Shown one piece after another: positions 54,979 through 64,000 of a DNA stretch of 64,000 bases; within the stretch, counting starts at the first letter, position 1, and each line of letters opens with the position of its first letter. The stretch lies in the NCBI RefSeq assembly GCF_038051925.1, contig NZ_CP150634.1:1302001-1366000 (forward strand), read 5' to 3'. This DNA is from Methylotuvimicrobium sp. KM2. GTDB taxonomy: Bacteria > Pseudomonadota > Gammaproteobacteria > Methylococcales > Methylomonadaceae. Both the position numbers and the translations under genes were made by a program. A model generated the notes under the pieces. The model saw only the letters and a program-made list of their open reading frames with translations. It was not told the DNA's origin and did not search any database.

Positions 54979-56220
54979 ATGTACGACTTTCAATCGGGGG
55001 GCGATTTCGAACGCGATTTGAATCTTGACGAGCTCTTAAAAGGTATAGACAAGAGCCGCTTGATTTCGGCATTGAATGTCTTATTGGACACGACGGTCTG
55101 CGTCGTGGACGATTCAGGCGCAAGCGTAATCGGCGACAATAGCTCGAAGACGGTTGATCGGGTGCCCTTGCATGGCGAGTTGGAACCTGTCGGTTTTTTG
55201 CAGACACGAACCGCCGTCCCGCCCGAGCGTTTGCGTGCCGGGGCCGATCTGATGCAGTTGATTTTGCGCTGCAATGCGCGCTATTTGTTGGCATCCGATA
55301 TTCATCTACAAACTCAGCGCGACGATTTCGAGGAATTGCAGCGCAGAAACGTGGCCTTGCAAGCGTCCGAAGCGCGCTACAAAAAACTTTCCGAAAGTTT
55401 GGAAATCCGCGTCAAAGAGCAGGTTCAAACGATCGAAAAGGCGCATTTGAAGCTTTATAGAAATGAAAAGCAAGCTTCGGTAGGTCGTCTGGCGGCCGGT
55501 GTCGCGCATGAGATCAACAATCCGTTAGGCTTCATTCGCAGCAATGTGGCTACCGCCGAATCCTATCTGGAATCGTTTTACGAATTCAATGCGTTGATCG
55601 ATAACGGGACTTCATCGAAGGAATTACGTAAAGTCTGGAAAGAGCGGGAATTGCCGTTATTACTCGACGATTTCAAGGATTTGATGAATGAAAGTCTCGA
55701 AGGTCTCGATCGTATCGCTAAGATCGTTATTGCATTGAAGGGTTTTTCTCGTATCGATCAAACCGAAACCGAACGAGCCGATATCGATACGATCGTTCGG
55801 CAAATCTGCCAGGTTGCCGAATCGCAATGGCAACAAAAGGCGAGACTCGTTTTGGAGCTGTCTTCGGAAACGCCGATTCAATGTCAAACCGCGCAATTAG
55901 GTCAGGTTGTATACGGGTTGCTGGGTAATGCGGTGGATGCGATCGAAACAACCGGCATTATTCGTATCCGCACCGCTGTCCGAAACGGGGTTGTCGTACT
56001 CGAAGTTCAAGATAACGGGCGTGGTATTCCGGAGAAGGTTTTGCCGCATGTATTCGAACCGTTTTTCACGACCAAAGAGGTAGGACAAGGGACGGGGCTG
56101 GGCTTGACCGTTTGTCACGATATAGTCAAGGAGCACGGCGGCACGATCGAAATCGCGAGCCAGGTAGGCAAGGGGACTCGGGTAAAGGTTAACTTACCTG
56201 TGCAGAACGCTATTCAGTAA
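54979..56220 (+). CDS. Cytoplasmic sensor histidine kinase
   Basis: 413 residues from ATG 54979 (MYDFQSGGDFE), with AAGAGG 9 nt upstream; an in-frame start at 54907 would overlap the GTPase. The N-terminal 115 residues (ISALNVLLDTTVCVVDDSG) look like a small ligand-binding or GAF/PocR-like module I cannot name. A coiled coil (about 115-165) leads to the kinase core with His177 in [18 protein letters not shown] and an HATPase domain (DNGRGIPEKV, GTGLGLTVCHDI). It lies between the GTPase and the receiver-ATPase genes, 18 bp before the latter, so it is a good candidate to phosphorylate that receiver. Confidence 0.88.
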   Translation: MYDFQSGGDFERDLNLDELLKGIDKSRLISALNVLLDTTVCVVDDSGASVIGDNSSKTVDRVPLHGELEPVGFLQTRTAVPPERLRAGADLMQLILRCNARYLLASDIHLQTQRDDFEELQRRNVALQASEARYKKLSESLEIRVKEQVQTIEKAHLKLYRNEKQASVGRLAAGVAHEINNPLGFIRSNVATAESYLESFYEFNALIDNGTSSKELRKVWKERELPLLLDDFKDLMNESLEGLDRIAKIVIALKGFSRIDQTETERADIDTIVRQICQVAESQWQQKARLVLELSSETPIQCQTAQLGQVVYGLLGNAVDAIETTGIIRIRTAVRNGVVVLEVQDNGRGIPEKVLPHVFEPFFTTKEVGQGTGLGLTVCHDIVKEHGGTIEIASQVGKGTRVKVNLPVQNAIQ

Positions 56221-56238
56221 TCTAATTGAGTCTTAATA

Positions 56239-58485
56239 ATGTCGTTTTATGCCTCATTGTTTACCGGTGGCCAAAATACCGACGCCACGGACGAGCAAAA
56301 CGATACGCAGCAAGCATCCAAGTCGTACGGTATCTTACTGGTCGACGACGAACCCAACGTACTTAGTGCGTTACGGCGCGTGTTCCGTCAGGAGAACTAC
56401 CGCGTCGAAGTCGCCATGTCCGGCGACGAAGCATTACATACACTCGCGAACGGTCAATTTCAACTCGTTATTTCCGACTATAAAATGCCGGGTATGAACG
56501 GAGCCGAATTGCTACGGCGCGTCAAAATGCTTCATCCCGACATTATTCGGATCATGTTGACCGGCGAGGCCGATACCGGCGCGGTGCTCGGCGCGATCAA
56601 CGAAGGCGCTGTCTATAAATTCATTCTCAAACCCTGGAATAACGACGATTTGCGTATTACGGTCGGCTTGGCGTTGGAACAGTACGACCTGATCGAAAAA
56701 AATAAAAAGCTCCAGCACGACAATGTTAATCAAACCAAGGAGATTAAGCGGCTCAGCAAGTTGGCAGTATCCGATAGCGCCCAAATTGCGATCATGCTGC
56801 ATAAAAAACAGTTGCTCAGCGACCGGCAGCTGCAAGAGTTATATAAAATAAAGCAAACTCGCAAAGATCCGATGCTCAAATTGATATTGGAGCGCGACTG
56901 GGTGGCCGAGAAAACGATTCGCAGCATTTTACGTAAGGAACTGCTTATCGAAGAAGTCTCGCTGCCGGAATTTCAGGTCAATCCGAGTGCGGTCGAACTG
57001 CTGCCTCGTTCCGTGTGCGAACAGCATTGCGTATTGCCGTTGAAAGTCGATCAACGCCAATTGTTACTGGTCATGGCCGACCCGCTCGATATGGGGCTGC
57101 AGGCGGAATTACGCTTCATGACCGGCCTGACGATTGAGGCCGTGATGGCCGACATTGCCGCGATCAAGAAAAAAATCAATGCCGTTTACGGCGACGAACC
57201 GAGCTTTGGCGATATTGAAACCATTGTTTCGGCCCTCGATCCGTTCGAAACAATCGAAGTCGTTATCGATCATGAAGACGATATTTCGCTCGAACAATTG
57301 CTGCAGGAAACGGCCGAACCGCCGGCAATACGCTTGGTTAATTCGATCATCATCGAGGCGATTCGTCTAAAAGCCAGCGATATTCACATTCAACCGCGAA
57401 CGAAAAGCATTGTCGTTCGTTACCGGATAGACGGTATATTGTTCGATAAGATATACATCCCGAATCAACTGCACAATCAGCTGGTTTCGCGTATCAAAGT
57501 CATGGCGGAGATGGACATCACCGAGCGCCGTAGGCCTCAGGACGGGCGTATAACCGTCAAAACACCGATGCGTATCGTCGACCTTAGAATTTCGACGCTG
57601 CCGGTCATCAACGGCGAAAAGGTCGTGATGCGAATTCTGGACAGGAACGCACAGATTCAAAGTATCGATAATCTTGACGTAGCGAATTCCGAACGGGAGA
57701 AATTACTGCATCTGATCAACAAACCGCAAGGTATCGTACTCGCGACTGGGCCGACCGGCAGCGGCAAGACGACTACGCTCTATGCTTTACTGCAGCACGG
57801 TGTGACGCCGACTAAAAACTATCTCACGATCGAAGAGCCGGTCGAATATTTTCTCGATTCGGCCGGCCAGGTCAATGTGCGAGAAAAGATCGGATTGACT
57901 TTTCCGATGATATTGCGCGCGATTTTACGGCAAGACCCGGATGTGATTCTGTTAGGAGAAATCCGCGATTTCGAAACCGCCGAAGTGGCGTTTCAGGCGG
58001 CTTTAACCGGTCATTTGGTGTTTTCGACGCTGCATACCAATTCCGCACTGGCGACGGTGGCAAGGTTGATCGATATAGGCTTGAAACCGTTTATCGTCTC
58101 CAGCGGACTGGAAGGCGTGATCTCTCAGCGCTTGGTGCGCAAGCTTTGCACACATTGCCGGGAGGCCTGCGCGCCCGATCCCGAAACGATGCGCATGCTT
58201 GGTCCGTTATTCAATGTAAACGCGATCGAAGTCTACCGAGGCAAAGGGTGCGAAAACTGCAGCAATACCGGCTATCAGGGCCGGGTTTGCTTAATGGAGA
58301 TATTGGCGCTCAATGAAGCCATGCGCGATTCGATAACCGCACAGGCCAGTTTCAGCGATTTGAGAGCCTTGGCGGTTGAAAACGGCTATCGAACGTTGAT
58401 TGAAGATGCGTTCGATAAGGTAGTCGCGGGTACGACGACCTGTGAGGAAATATTGCGCGTTCTCGGTCCGCAGAGCTTATCCTGA
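56239..58485 (+). CDS. Receiver domain fused to GspE/PilB-type secretion ATPase
   Basis: 748 residues. Residues 30-150 form a CheY-like receiver (acid pair D36-D37, phosphoacceptor Asp80 in ISDYKMPG, Lys131 in LKPW). A coiled linker (about 150-170) and a MshEN-type domain (about 190-320; LLERDWVAEKTI-like LILERDWVAEKTIRSILRK, RSVCEQHCVLPL) follow. The rest is a complete T2SSE ATPase: Walker A GPTGSGKT (504-511), LGEIRD Walker B, conserved FSTLHTNSA, and a zinc site CTHC-CENC near 637-675. Such ATPases power type IV pilus or type II secretion assembly; MshEN domains often bind cyclic di-GMP. No pilus or secretion genes are nearby, so this seems to be a phosphorelay-controlled motor subunit working with a machine encoded elsewhere. 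Confidence 0.92.
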   Translation: MSFYASLFTGGQNTDATDEQNDTQQASKSYGILLVDDEPNVLSALRRVFRQENYRVEVAMSGDEALHTLANGQFQLVISDYKMPGMNGAELLRRVKMLHPDIIRIMLTGEADTGAVLGAINEGAVYKFILKPWNNDDLRITVGLALEQYDLIEKNKKLQHDNVNQTKEIKRLSKLAVSDSAQIAIMLHKKQLLSDRQLQELYKIKQTRKDPMLKLILERDWVAEKTIRSILRKELLIEEVSLPEFQVNPSAVELLPRSVCEQHCVLPLKVDQRQLLLVMADPLDMGLQAELRFMTGLTIEAVMADIAAIKKKINAVYGDEPSFGDIETIVSALDPFETIEVVIDHEDDISLEQLLQETAEPPAIRLVNSIIIEAIRLKASDIHIQPRTKSIVVRYRIDGILFDKIYIPNQLHNQLVSRIKVMAEMDITERRRPQDGRITVKTPMRIVDLRISTLPVINGEKVVMRILDRNAQIQSIDNLDVANSEREKLLHLINKPQGIVLATGPTGSGKTTTLYALLQHGVTPTKNYLTIEEPVEYFLDSAGQVNVREKIGLTFPMILRAILRQDPDVILLGEIRDFETAEVAFQAALTGHLVFSTLHTNSALATVARLIDIGLKPFIVSSGLEGVISQRLVRKLCTHCREACAPDPETMRMLGPLFNVNAIEVYRGKGCENCSNTGYQGRVCLMEILALNEAMRDSITAQASFSDLRALAVENGYRTLIEDAFDKVVAGTTTCEEILRVLGPQSLS

Positions 58486-58518
58486 GTCGTGTTTCGAAAT
58501 AAAGGGCTACGATTACGA

Positions 58519-58727
58519 TATACCCGTCGTAGATCAAAATTCGGTGCCTGGGTGTCCGCTAAAGGACGCCGTGAATACGTCCATGTAGGCTCTATGCCAG
58601 CTCCATGCTGGCAAAGCCTTTATGAACGCCATGGATGGCGTGAATGTCGATTTTGCAGGAGCGAAAATCGACCGGACACCCAGGCGCCTCCTCTGGCAAT
58701 GCCGAAATTTGAAGTGCGAAAGGTATA
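58519..58727. mobile_element. MITE family B, copy 8 (full length)
   Basis: TATACCCGTCGTAGATCAAA to TTTGAAGTGCGAAAGGTATA, with the inner GATTTTGCAGGAGCGAAAATC palindrome. Confidence 0.85.
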
Positions 58728-58734
58728 ATTATTA

Positions 58735-58819
58735 ACCTAGAACAAGCATTTCACCGTGAATATCATCTTGCAATACGTCACGAACTTCATGTGCTTCATG
58801 GTTGAATTACCGAATTTAA
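58735..58819. repeat. Family D fragment, inverted
   Basis: CCTAGAACAAGCATTTCACC to TTCATGGTTGAATTACCGAA is an inverted and shortened copy. It ends 19 bp before the start codon of the receiver gene. Confidence 0.65.
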
Positions 58820-58838
58820 GTTTATAGGAGTTTATATT

Positions 58839-59681
58839 ATGGCTGAACCCGAATCGCCATCGGAGCGTGTGCTCTTACTCGTCGACGACGAAATCAATAT
58901 CGTCAAAGCTTTAAAACGGTCCTTGCGAAGAGATGGCTATCAGATTTTAACAGCCAATAGCGGTGCCGAAGGATTGGAATTGTTAACCGGGCAACGCGTA
59001 GGCGTTATCGTTTCCGATCAGCGCATGCCGCACATGACCGGCGCCGAGTTTTTAAGCGAAGTCAAAGTTTTGTACCCCGACACGATACGCATCATGTTGT
59101 CCGGCTACACCGATTTGGAGTCGGTCACCAATGCGATCAATGAAGGAGCGATTTATAAATTTTTAACCAAGCCGTGGGAAGACGATTTGTTGCGGGACAA
59201 TATCCGCATAGCGTTTGAACATTATGAAATGGCTTTAGACAATCGGCGTCTGACTGCCGAGTTGCAACGCGCCAACGAGGAGCTCCAACAATTCAACCTG
59301 GAATTGGAACGCCAGGTCGAAGAAAAGACACGAGAAATTATACGCAATGTCAATTTGCTGCAGGTCTCGCAAGAGATCCTCGAGCATTTGCCGGTGGCGG
59401 TGATCGGTATCGATGAACAAGGCATGATCGCCGTCGCGAACCGCGAATCGAACAAAATGCTACTCGGATCGTCGGTTAGCGGACTTGTCTGTTTGCAAGC
59501 AAGCAAGGTAATGCCGTCGGAAGTCATGGGTTGGGTAGATCAATGTTTCGGCGGTGTTTTACCGGATAATAATGCCGCACGGATTTTAACTCTAGGAGGC
59601 GTCGAGACGACCGTTTCAGTACGGGCGTTGGGCTATTCCAGCGGCGCTAGAGGTGCTATTGTTGTGTTAACCCAGGTTTAA
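58839..59681 (+). CDS. Receiver-PAS response regulator without DNA-binding output
   Basis: 280 residues. Receiver (10-125) with acid pair D16-D17, phosphoacceptor Asp60 in VSDQRMPHMTG and Lys111 in LTKPWED, closest in style to RpfG/HupR-type receivers and to the receiver of the preceding ATPase. A coiled coil (about 135-165; ELQQFNLELERQVEEKTREI) follows, then a PAS-like domain (about 178-280; LEHLPVAVIGIDEQGMIAVA). There is no DNA-binding, GGDEF or HD-GYP domain, so output must be by protein contact. TAGGAG precedes ATG. The upstream 320 bp are made of repeats B and D. Confidence 0.85.
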   Translation: MAEPESPSERVLLLVDDEINIVKALKRSLRRDGYQILTANSGAEGLELLTGQRVGVIVSDQRMPHMTGAEFLSEVKVLYPDTIRIMLSGYTDLESVTNAINEGAIYKFLTKPWEDDLLRDNIRIAFEHYEMALDNRRLTAELQRANEELQQFNLELERQVEEKTREIIRNVNLLQVSQEILEHLPVAVIGIDEQGMIAVANRESNKMLLGSSVSGLVCLQASKVMPSEVMGWVDQCFGGVLPDNNAARILTLGGVETTVSVRALGYSSGARGAIVVLTQV

Positions 59682-60138
59682 CCCAGCTTTAACAAGTGTA
59701 GTGCCTACCGCCTATGCTATTGAAATATAATAATTAAAAATCATGCCAAATTTAACTTTGTAGTGCCATAAAATTAATTATTGCATATTATTCAATAACC
59801 TATTGACGCGCAATGTTAAGGCTGGGTTAAGTCATGATCTCCAATGATTTCGGTTGCCGGTTCAAAGTTTGAGCCGATCTCGCCGGAAGAGCATTGCTAC
59901 AAACCACGCTTGGTATGAAAACGCCTGCAAATTACAAACCCGTAGGGTGCGCTGCGCGTACCAAAACCGTGCCCGGGCGGTTCGAATAGACAACGAAGTT
60001 TGTCAGTGATCAAGAATGCCTATAGGTTTAATAATCCCCCTGGCCGGGATGTTTTGTTAAACCATTAAAATCGTGAATTTTTGTCAAAAGATGTAAAGAA
60101 TTGAGGTATAAGAGGCTAAAGCAAGTTTTGGAGACGCT
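59682..60138. other. Intergenic stretch with an inverted repeat and a REP unit
   Basis: AACCCAGCTTTAAC (59680-59693) and GTTAAGGCTGGGTT (59815-59828) are inverted with one mismatch across an AT-rich loop. A GTAGGGTGCGCTGCGCGTAC repeat unit lies at 59942-59984 (also at 42984). The promoter of the next kinase should lie after 60040. Confidence 0.5.
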
Positions 60139-61965
60139 ATGCTGTTCAATGAAAATAAGCAATTGCAATGGATCAGCGAATTGTATCAACTGGGTCAATC
60201 CGGTTCATTCCAAGAAAATTCCGGTCAAGGTTACCGGGATATCCTTCGCTTTATTTTGGAAGGGTTCGGTGCCGATACCGGTTCTTTGACCGTGCTTGAC
60301 AATGAATGCTATGTCATCAAATCCGGAATCGGATTGCCTGAAGAATATATTGGACGGTCGATATCGGATCAAAGTGCCGTCATTCGCTGGGTATTGGATA
60401 ACCGGCGCGCATTATTGCTCAAAGGTAAAATCGATCAAGATCCTCGCTTCAAGAATCATGGTCCGAGATCCGGTTCGCGCATTCCGGCGGCGGCCCTCTG
60501 TTGGCCTCTGATTTCGGGACAACGCTCGATCGGTACGATTTGCGTTAACAAATTAAATGAACCTTCGGCATATACCGAAGCGGATCTCGAAAGCGGCCAA
60601 TTAATGGCCAATACGATCGCGCTGGCGATCGACAATATGCTGCTTAACATCGATCGATGCAAGCACATTCAAGAGCTGGTCGGTGCTGACCGCCAGTTGC
60701 AAATTATCCGGCGACGCTATGAAGAGTCTGAAAAACGTTTGCATGACATCCTAAATTCATTGGACAGCGTAGTCTGGTCGATGGAGCCCGGTACATTGAA
60801 ACTCCTCTATTTGAACGATGCGGCCGAAGACATTTCCGGCAGACCGGTCCGGGATTTTTTCGAAAGTCCGGATTTATGGTTGTCCATCGTTGATCCTAAA
60901 GATAAACAAAACGTCGAAAACCGGTTAGCCGATTTACCTACGATCGGTTCCCGGAAGCTTGCCTACCGCATCATACGTCCCGATGGCGAACAGCGTTGGT
61001 TGTATCAATCGATGCGTTATGTTCGCGATGAAAACGGAGAGCCGCTACGTATCGACGGTATCACGGCCGATATTACCGAACATAAAAAGGCCGAGGATTT
61101 GCTAAAACAGCGTAATACGGAATTACAGCAAGCATTGACACAACTTCAAGAGCTGCAGCAGCAATTGATGCAGTCGGAAAAAATGTCGTCGATCGGTCAA
61201 TTGGCGGCCGGTGTCGCTCATGAAATCAACAACCCGATCGGCTACATCAATTCCAATCTGACATCGTTGAAAAACTATATAGAGGACATACTTGAGCTTG
61301 TGGAAATGTATGAAAATCTCGATTCGGTTTGCGGCGATGCGGAACGTATCGGTTCGCTACAGGCATTTAAACGGCAGATCGACTTGCCTTTTTTGAAAGA
61401 AGACGTACTCGACTTGTTGAATGAATCGCTGGAAGGAGCCGAGAGGGTCAAAAAAATCGTGCAGGATCTCAAGGATTTTTCTCACGTCGGTGGAGACGAT
61501 GACTGGCAATGGGCGGATTTACATGCTTGTTTGGATAGTACGTTGAATATCGTGCATAACGAGACCAAATACAAAGCTGACATCATCAAAGAATACGGCG
61601 ATCTTCCTCGGGTTTGGTGTTTGCCGCATCAACTGAATCAGGTGTTCATGAATTTATTGGTTAACGCCGCGCATGCCATTGAAGACAAAGGCACGATCAC
61701 GATTCGTAGCGGAACCGAAGACGGCGGACGGGTTTGGATAGAGATTACGGATACCGGCAAAGGCATTGCGCAGGAGCACATCAATAAAATTTTCGATCCG
61801 TTTTTTACGACCAAACCGGTCGGTAAAGGAACCGGTTTAGGGCTTTCGGTTTCGTACAACATCATCAAAAAACATGACGGCGAAATTCGATTGGACAGCC
61901 GCGCCGGCGAAGGCACCACGTTTCGGATCGTGTTACCGGTTGAACGTAATGAGCCGGGTAAATGA
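60139..61965 (+). CDS. GAF-PAS sensor histidine kinase
   Basis: 608 residues, soluble. GAF domain (about 25-190; ALCWPLISGQRSIGTICVNK), coiled coil, PAS plus PAC (about 200-328; YEESEKRLHDILNSLDSVVW, EPLRIDGITADITEHKKAED), coiled coil (328-350), then the kinase core with His361 in [19 protein letters not shown] and HATPase motifs DTGKGIAQEH and GTGLGLSVSYNI. The TTGGAGACGCT before ATG 60139 gives a ribosome binding site. It closely resembles the hemerythrin kinase at 52027 in its core, so these are paralogues with different sensors. The receiver-PAS protein upstream is a plausible partner. Confidence 0.9.
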   Translation: MLFNENKQLQWISELYQLGQSGSFQENSGQGYRDILRFILEGFGADTGSLTVLDNECYVIKSGIGLPEEYIGRSISDQSAVIRWVLDNRRALLLKGKIDQDPRFKNHGPRSGSRIPAAALCWPLISGQRSIGTICVNKLNEPSAYTEADLESGQLMANTIALAIDNMLLNIDRCKHIQELVGADRQLQIIRRRYEESEKRLHDILNSLDSVVWSMEPGTLKLLYLNDAAEDISGRPVRDFFESPDLWLSIVDPKDKQNVENRLADLPTIGSRKLAYRIIRPDGEQRWLYQSMRYVRDENGEPLRIDGITADITEHKKAEDLLKQRNTELQQALTQLQELQQQLMQSEKMSSIGQLAAGVAHEINNPIGYINSNLTSLKNYIEDILELVEMYENLDSVCGDAERIGSLQAFKRQIDLPFLKEDVLDLLNESLEGAERVKKIVQDLKDFSHVGGDDDWQWADLHACLDSTLNIVHNETKYKADIIKEYGDLPRVWCLPHQLNQVFMNLLVNAAHAIEDKGTITIRSGTEDGGRVWIEITDTGKGIAQEHINKIFDPFFTTKPVGKGTGLGLSVSYNIIKKHDGEIRLDSRAGEGTTFRIVLPVERNEPGK

Positions 61966-62428
61966 ATGCCGAGCTCACATCAGCTCTTTCTCAAATTGCT
62001 ATTTATTCCTTTCGCCGACAGACTCAGGGCGAACGGTAATTTCAGCTTATTAACTGCTCTTTGTAGGATTAAAGCACGTAGCCCGTATGCAGCGTAGCGG
62101 AATACGGGAATGGCGTGGTTCCGAACTTCCCGGATTGCGCTACGCTCCATCCGGGCTACGCTGTTTGGACTCGCCGAAAGCAGTCGGTAGCGATTTAGCA
62201 ACGGGGATATGCTTAGGACTTGGTCGTAAATAACCCTCAACAAAGCCCATAGTTCCAGGACGTTATTTATCAAGAAATCCTTAGCTTGATGCGTATGGGC
62301 CGAGCACTCTGAGGCCTCCTCCGGCACTGTCGAAATTTGAAGAGCGAAAGGTATAGACAACTGTTGGAAGGGGGCGTTGGCCCAATTGACAGGTGTCGGC
62401 AAGCATACCCCGTACCCTGTTTGATTCC
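61966..62428. repeat. Non-coding stretch of mixed repeats
   Basis: Holds a large REP palindrome (GTAGCCCGTATGCAGCGTAG near 62079 answered by TCCGGGCTACGCTG near 62150), the inverted 41-bp repeat at 62245-62286 and the right half of MITE B at 62301-62355 (GAGGCCTCCTCCGGCACTG, GAAAGGTATA). A 192-codon minus-strand frame (61980-62558) crosses all of these and is not a gene. Confidence 0.7.
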
Positions 62429-62604
62429 TACTTCCTTTTGATTGAAAAATCGTCTTAGAATGAAAGGTATGGGATGTGTCTATCGAGGACCGCCGTAAAC
62501 CCATCCATGGGGGCTTGACGGCAGCGTTCCCTGCTGCCGACATCCTCGCTAGCCACACCCCATACCTTCATAAAGTTAACTAATTTTTGAGTATAAAGGG
62601 AGTA
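62429..62604. mobile_element. MITE family A, copy 4, upstream of coaD
   Basis: TACTTCCTTTTGATTG to GTATAAAGGGAGTA; inverted relative to copy 3 and otherwise very similar, including the central GGGGGCTTGACGGCAGCG. It ends 92 bp before the coaD start. Confidence 0.88.
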
Positions 62605-62659
62605 AATTGGGAATTGCTGGGGAAAATATCAAACAGATGAAAAAATCCTTCCAAAACGT

Positions 62660-62665
62660 TATAAT
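62660..62665 (+). promoter_or_regulatory. Likely -10 element of coaD
   Basis: A perfect TATAAT at 62660-62665, 31 bp before the start codon. The -35 region (ATGAAA or so near 62637-62642) is weak. It lies outside the MITE. Confidence 0.5.
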
Positions 62666-62696
62666 CCGCTGCTTTTTTCATCGTTCCGGCTTTATC

Positions 62697-63430
<734 letters not shown>

Positions 63431-63481
63431 GCTAAGGATACGGTAAAAATCCCTCGAGAGTTTATCGTTCCCATGCTCTGC

Positions 63482-63955
63482 GCTTGCCGTTATACACATA
63501 AACCTAAATTCGGCAGTTAAACCATGAAGCACATGAAGTTCATTAAGGATTTCTGGAAATTACCTAAATCTTCTCGCTAACCTTTTTGGTGAGCGAAAGC
63601 TTGATTCATACGCGTAATAAGTTATTGAATTAACTTCCTATTCTTCATGATCTTCATGGTGAAATGCTTTTTCTAGGATAAATCTACCTATTGTGCAAAA
63701 AGTAGCGACCGAGCGCTAGGTTGCCGTGTCGTCCGAAAAGGCTATTGGAGTATGAGCGTTAGCGGCTTCGATAGTCGCGACGAAGGCTTCGCTCCCACAG
63801 CGGGCGGCGGATGCTCTGTGGGAGCGATCCCCAGATCGTCCCTCACCTAGCGTTAGGTGAGGGAAGGTCGAGGGTGTTAAGTGACAATAAAGGGTATCGA
63901 GGTCACATTGGCTAAGATTGCAAAGGATAATTTATGATTTATGTATAACGATGAG
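63482..63955. mobile_element. MITE family E, copy 3, interrupted by family D
   Basis: CGCTTGCCGTTATACACATA at left and ATTTATGTATAACGATGAG at right are the ends of family E. The inside differs from copies 1 and 2: it holds a REP with GTCGCGACGAAGGCTTCGCT and the CCTCACCTAGCGTTAGGTG hairpin, and is interrupted near its left end by a full family D element (63503-63679). Confidence 0.75.
63503..63679. mobile_element. Repeat family D, copy 3, nested in family E
   Basis: CTAAATTCGGCAGTTAAACC to GAAATGCTTTTTCTAGGAT. Nearly identical to the copies at 15213 and 44823. Confidence 0.8.
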
Positions 63956-64000
63956 TGCTCTGCGTGGGAATGCATTCCTGGACGCTCTGCGTCCCCGGTG

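Noticed and set aside
61980..62558. 192-codon minus-strand frame after the GAF-PAS kinase
   Set aside because: It runs through a REP palindrome, a B fragment and most of a family-A MITE; its peptide includes translations of repeat ends also seen at other sites.

Overview
The window reads as chromosomal DNA of a gammaproteobacterium, most probably a methanotroph of the Methylococcales (Methylomicrobium/Methylobacter-like). This is inferred from a c-type cytochrome P460, a UbiB-family kinase, gammaproteobacterial ClpB/CoaD/YfhL-type proteins, moderate GC, and intergenic regions packed with small palindromic mobile repeats. No tRNA, rRNA or CRISPR array was recognised.

Layout. 1-2.3 kb: 5' part of a DUF1538 membrane protein gene (minus strand), a heptanucleotide tandem repeat in its upstream region, and a decayed ISAs1-type transposase. 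2.4-9.4 kb: a giant 12-repeat surface protein with an RTX/type I-secretion-like C-terminus, followed by an outer-membrane beta-barrel protein. 10.1-15.1 kb: clpB with a sigma-32-like promoter, then phoB-phoR. 16-42 kb: a large cell-surface locus. On the minus strand are a PKD-repeat protein, a 3.4-kaa filamentous haemagglutinin (TpsA), its TpsB transporter and a secreted PstS-like protein. Divergently on the plus strand are a DUF2341-LamG-ExbB fusion, ExbD, TonB, a porin, a periplasmic coiled-coil protein and a TPR lipoprotein. 42-51.7 kb: housekeeping and stress genes (redoxin, MFS permease, UbiB kinase, cupin, DoxX-MsrP, cytochrome P460). 52-62 kb: a signalling cluster with a hemerythrin-PAS histidine kinase, an MglA-like GTPase, two more histidine kinases, a receiver fused to a GspE/PilB ATPase, and a receiver-PAS protein. 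62.7-63.4 kb: coaD and a 2[4Fe-4S] ferredoxin.

The most interesting reading is that the 16-38 kb locus is a phosphate-starvation surface system. Two of its promoters carry 11-bp-phased Pho-box repeats (18806-18823 and 32796-32813). A PstS-like exported protein, a dedicated energised TonB complex and a porin share the locus with a secreted giant adhesin, and phoBR lies just beside it. This assembly is an inference from motifs and gene order.

The second theme is mobile repeats. At least five families of small palindromic elements (called A-E here) fill nearly every intergenic gap and are nested in one another. In several cases they touch genes directly: one A element supplies the ribosome binding site of a histidine kinase, another supplies the last codons and stop of a small protein, and B elements abut the promoter or start regions of phoB and doxX.
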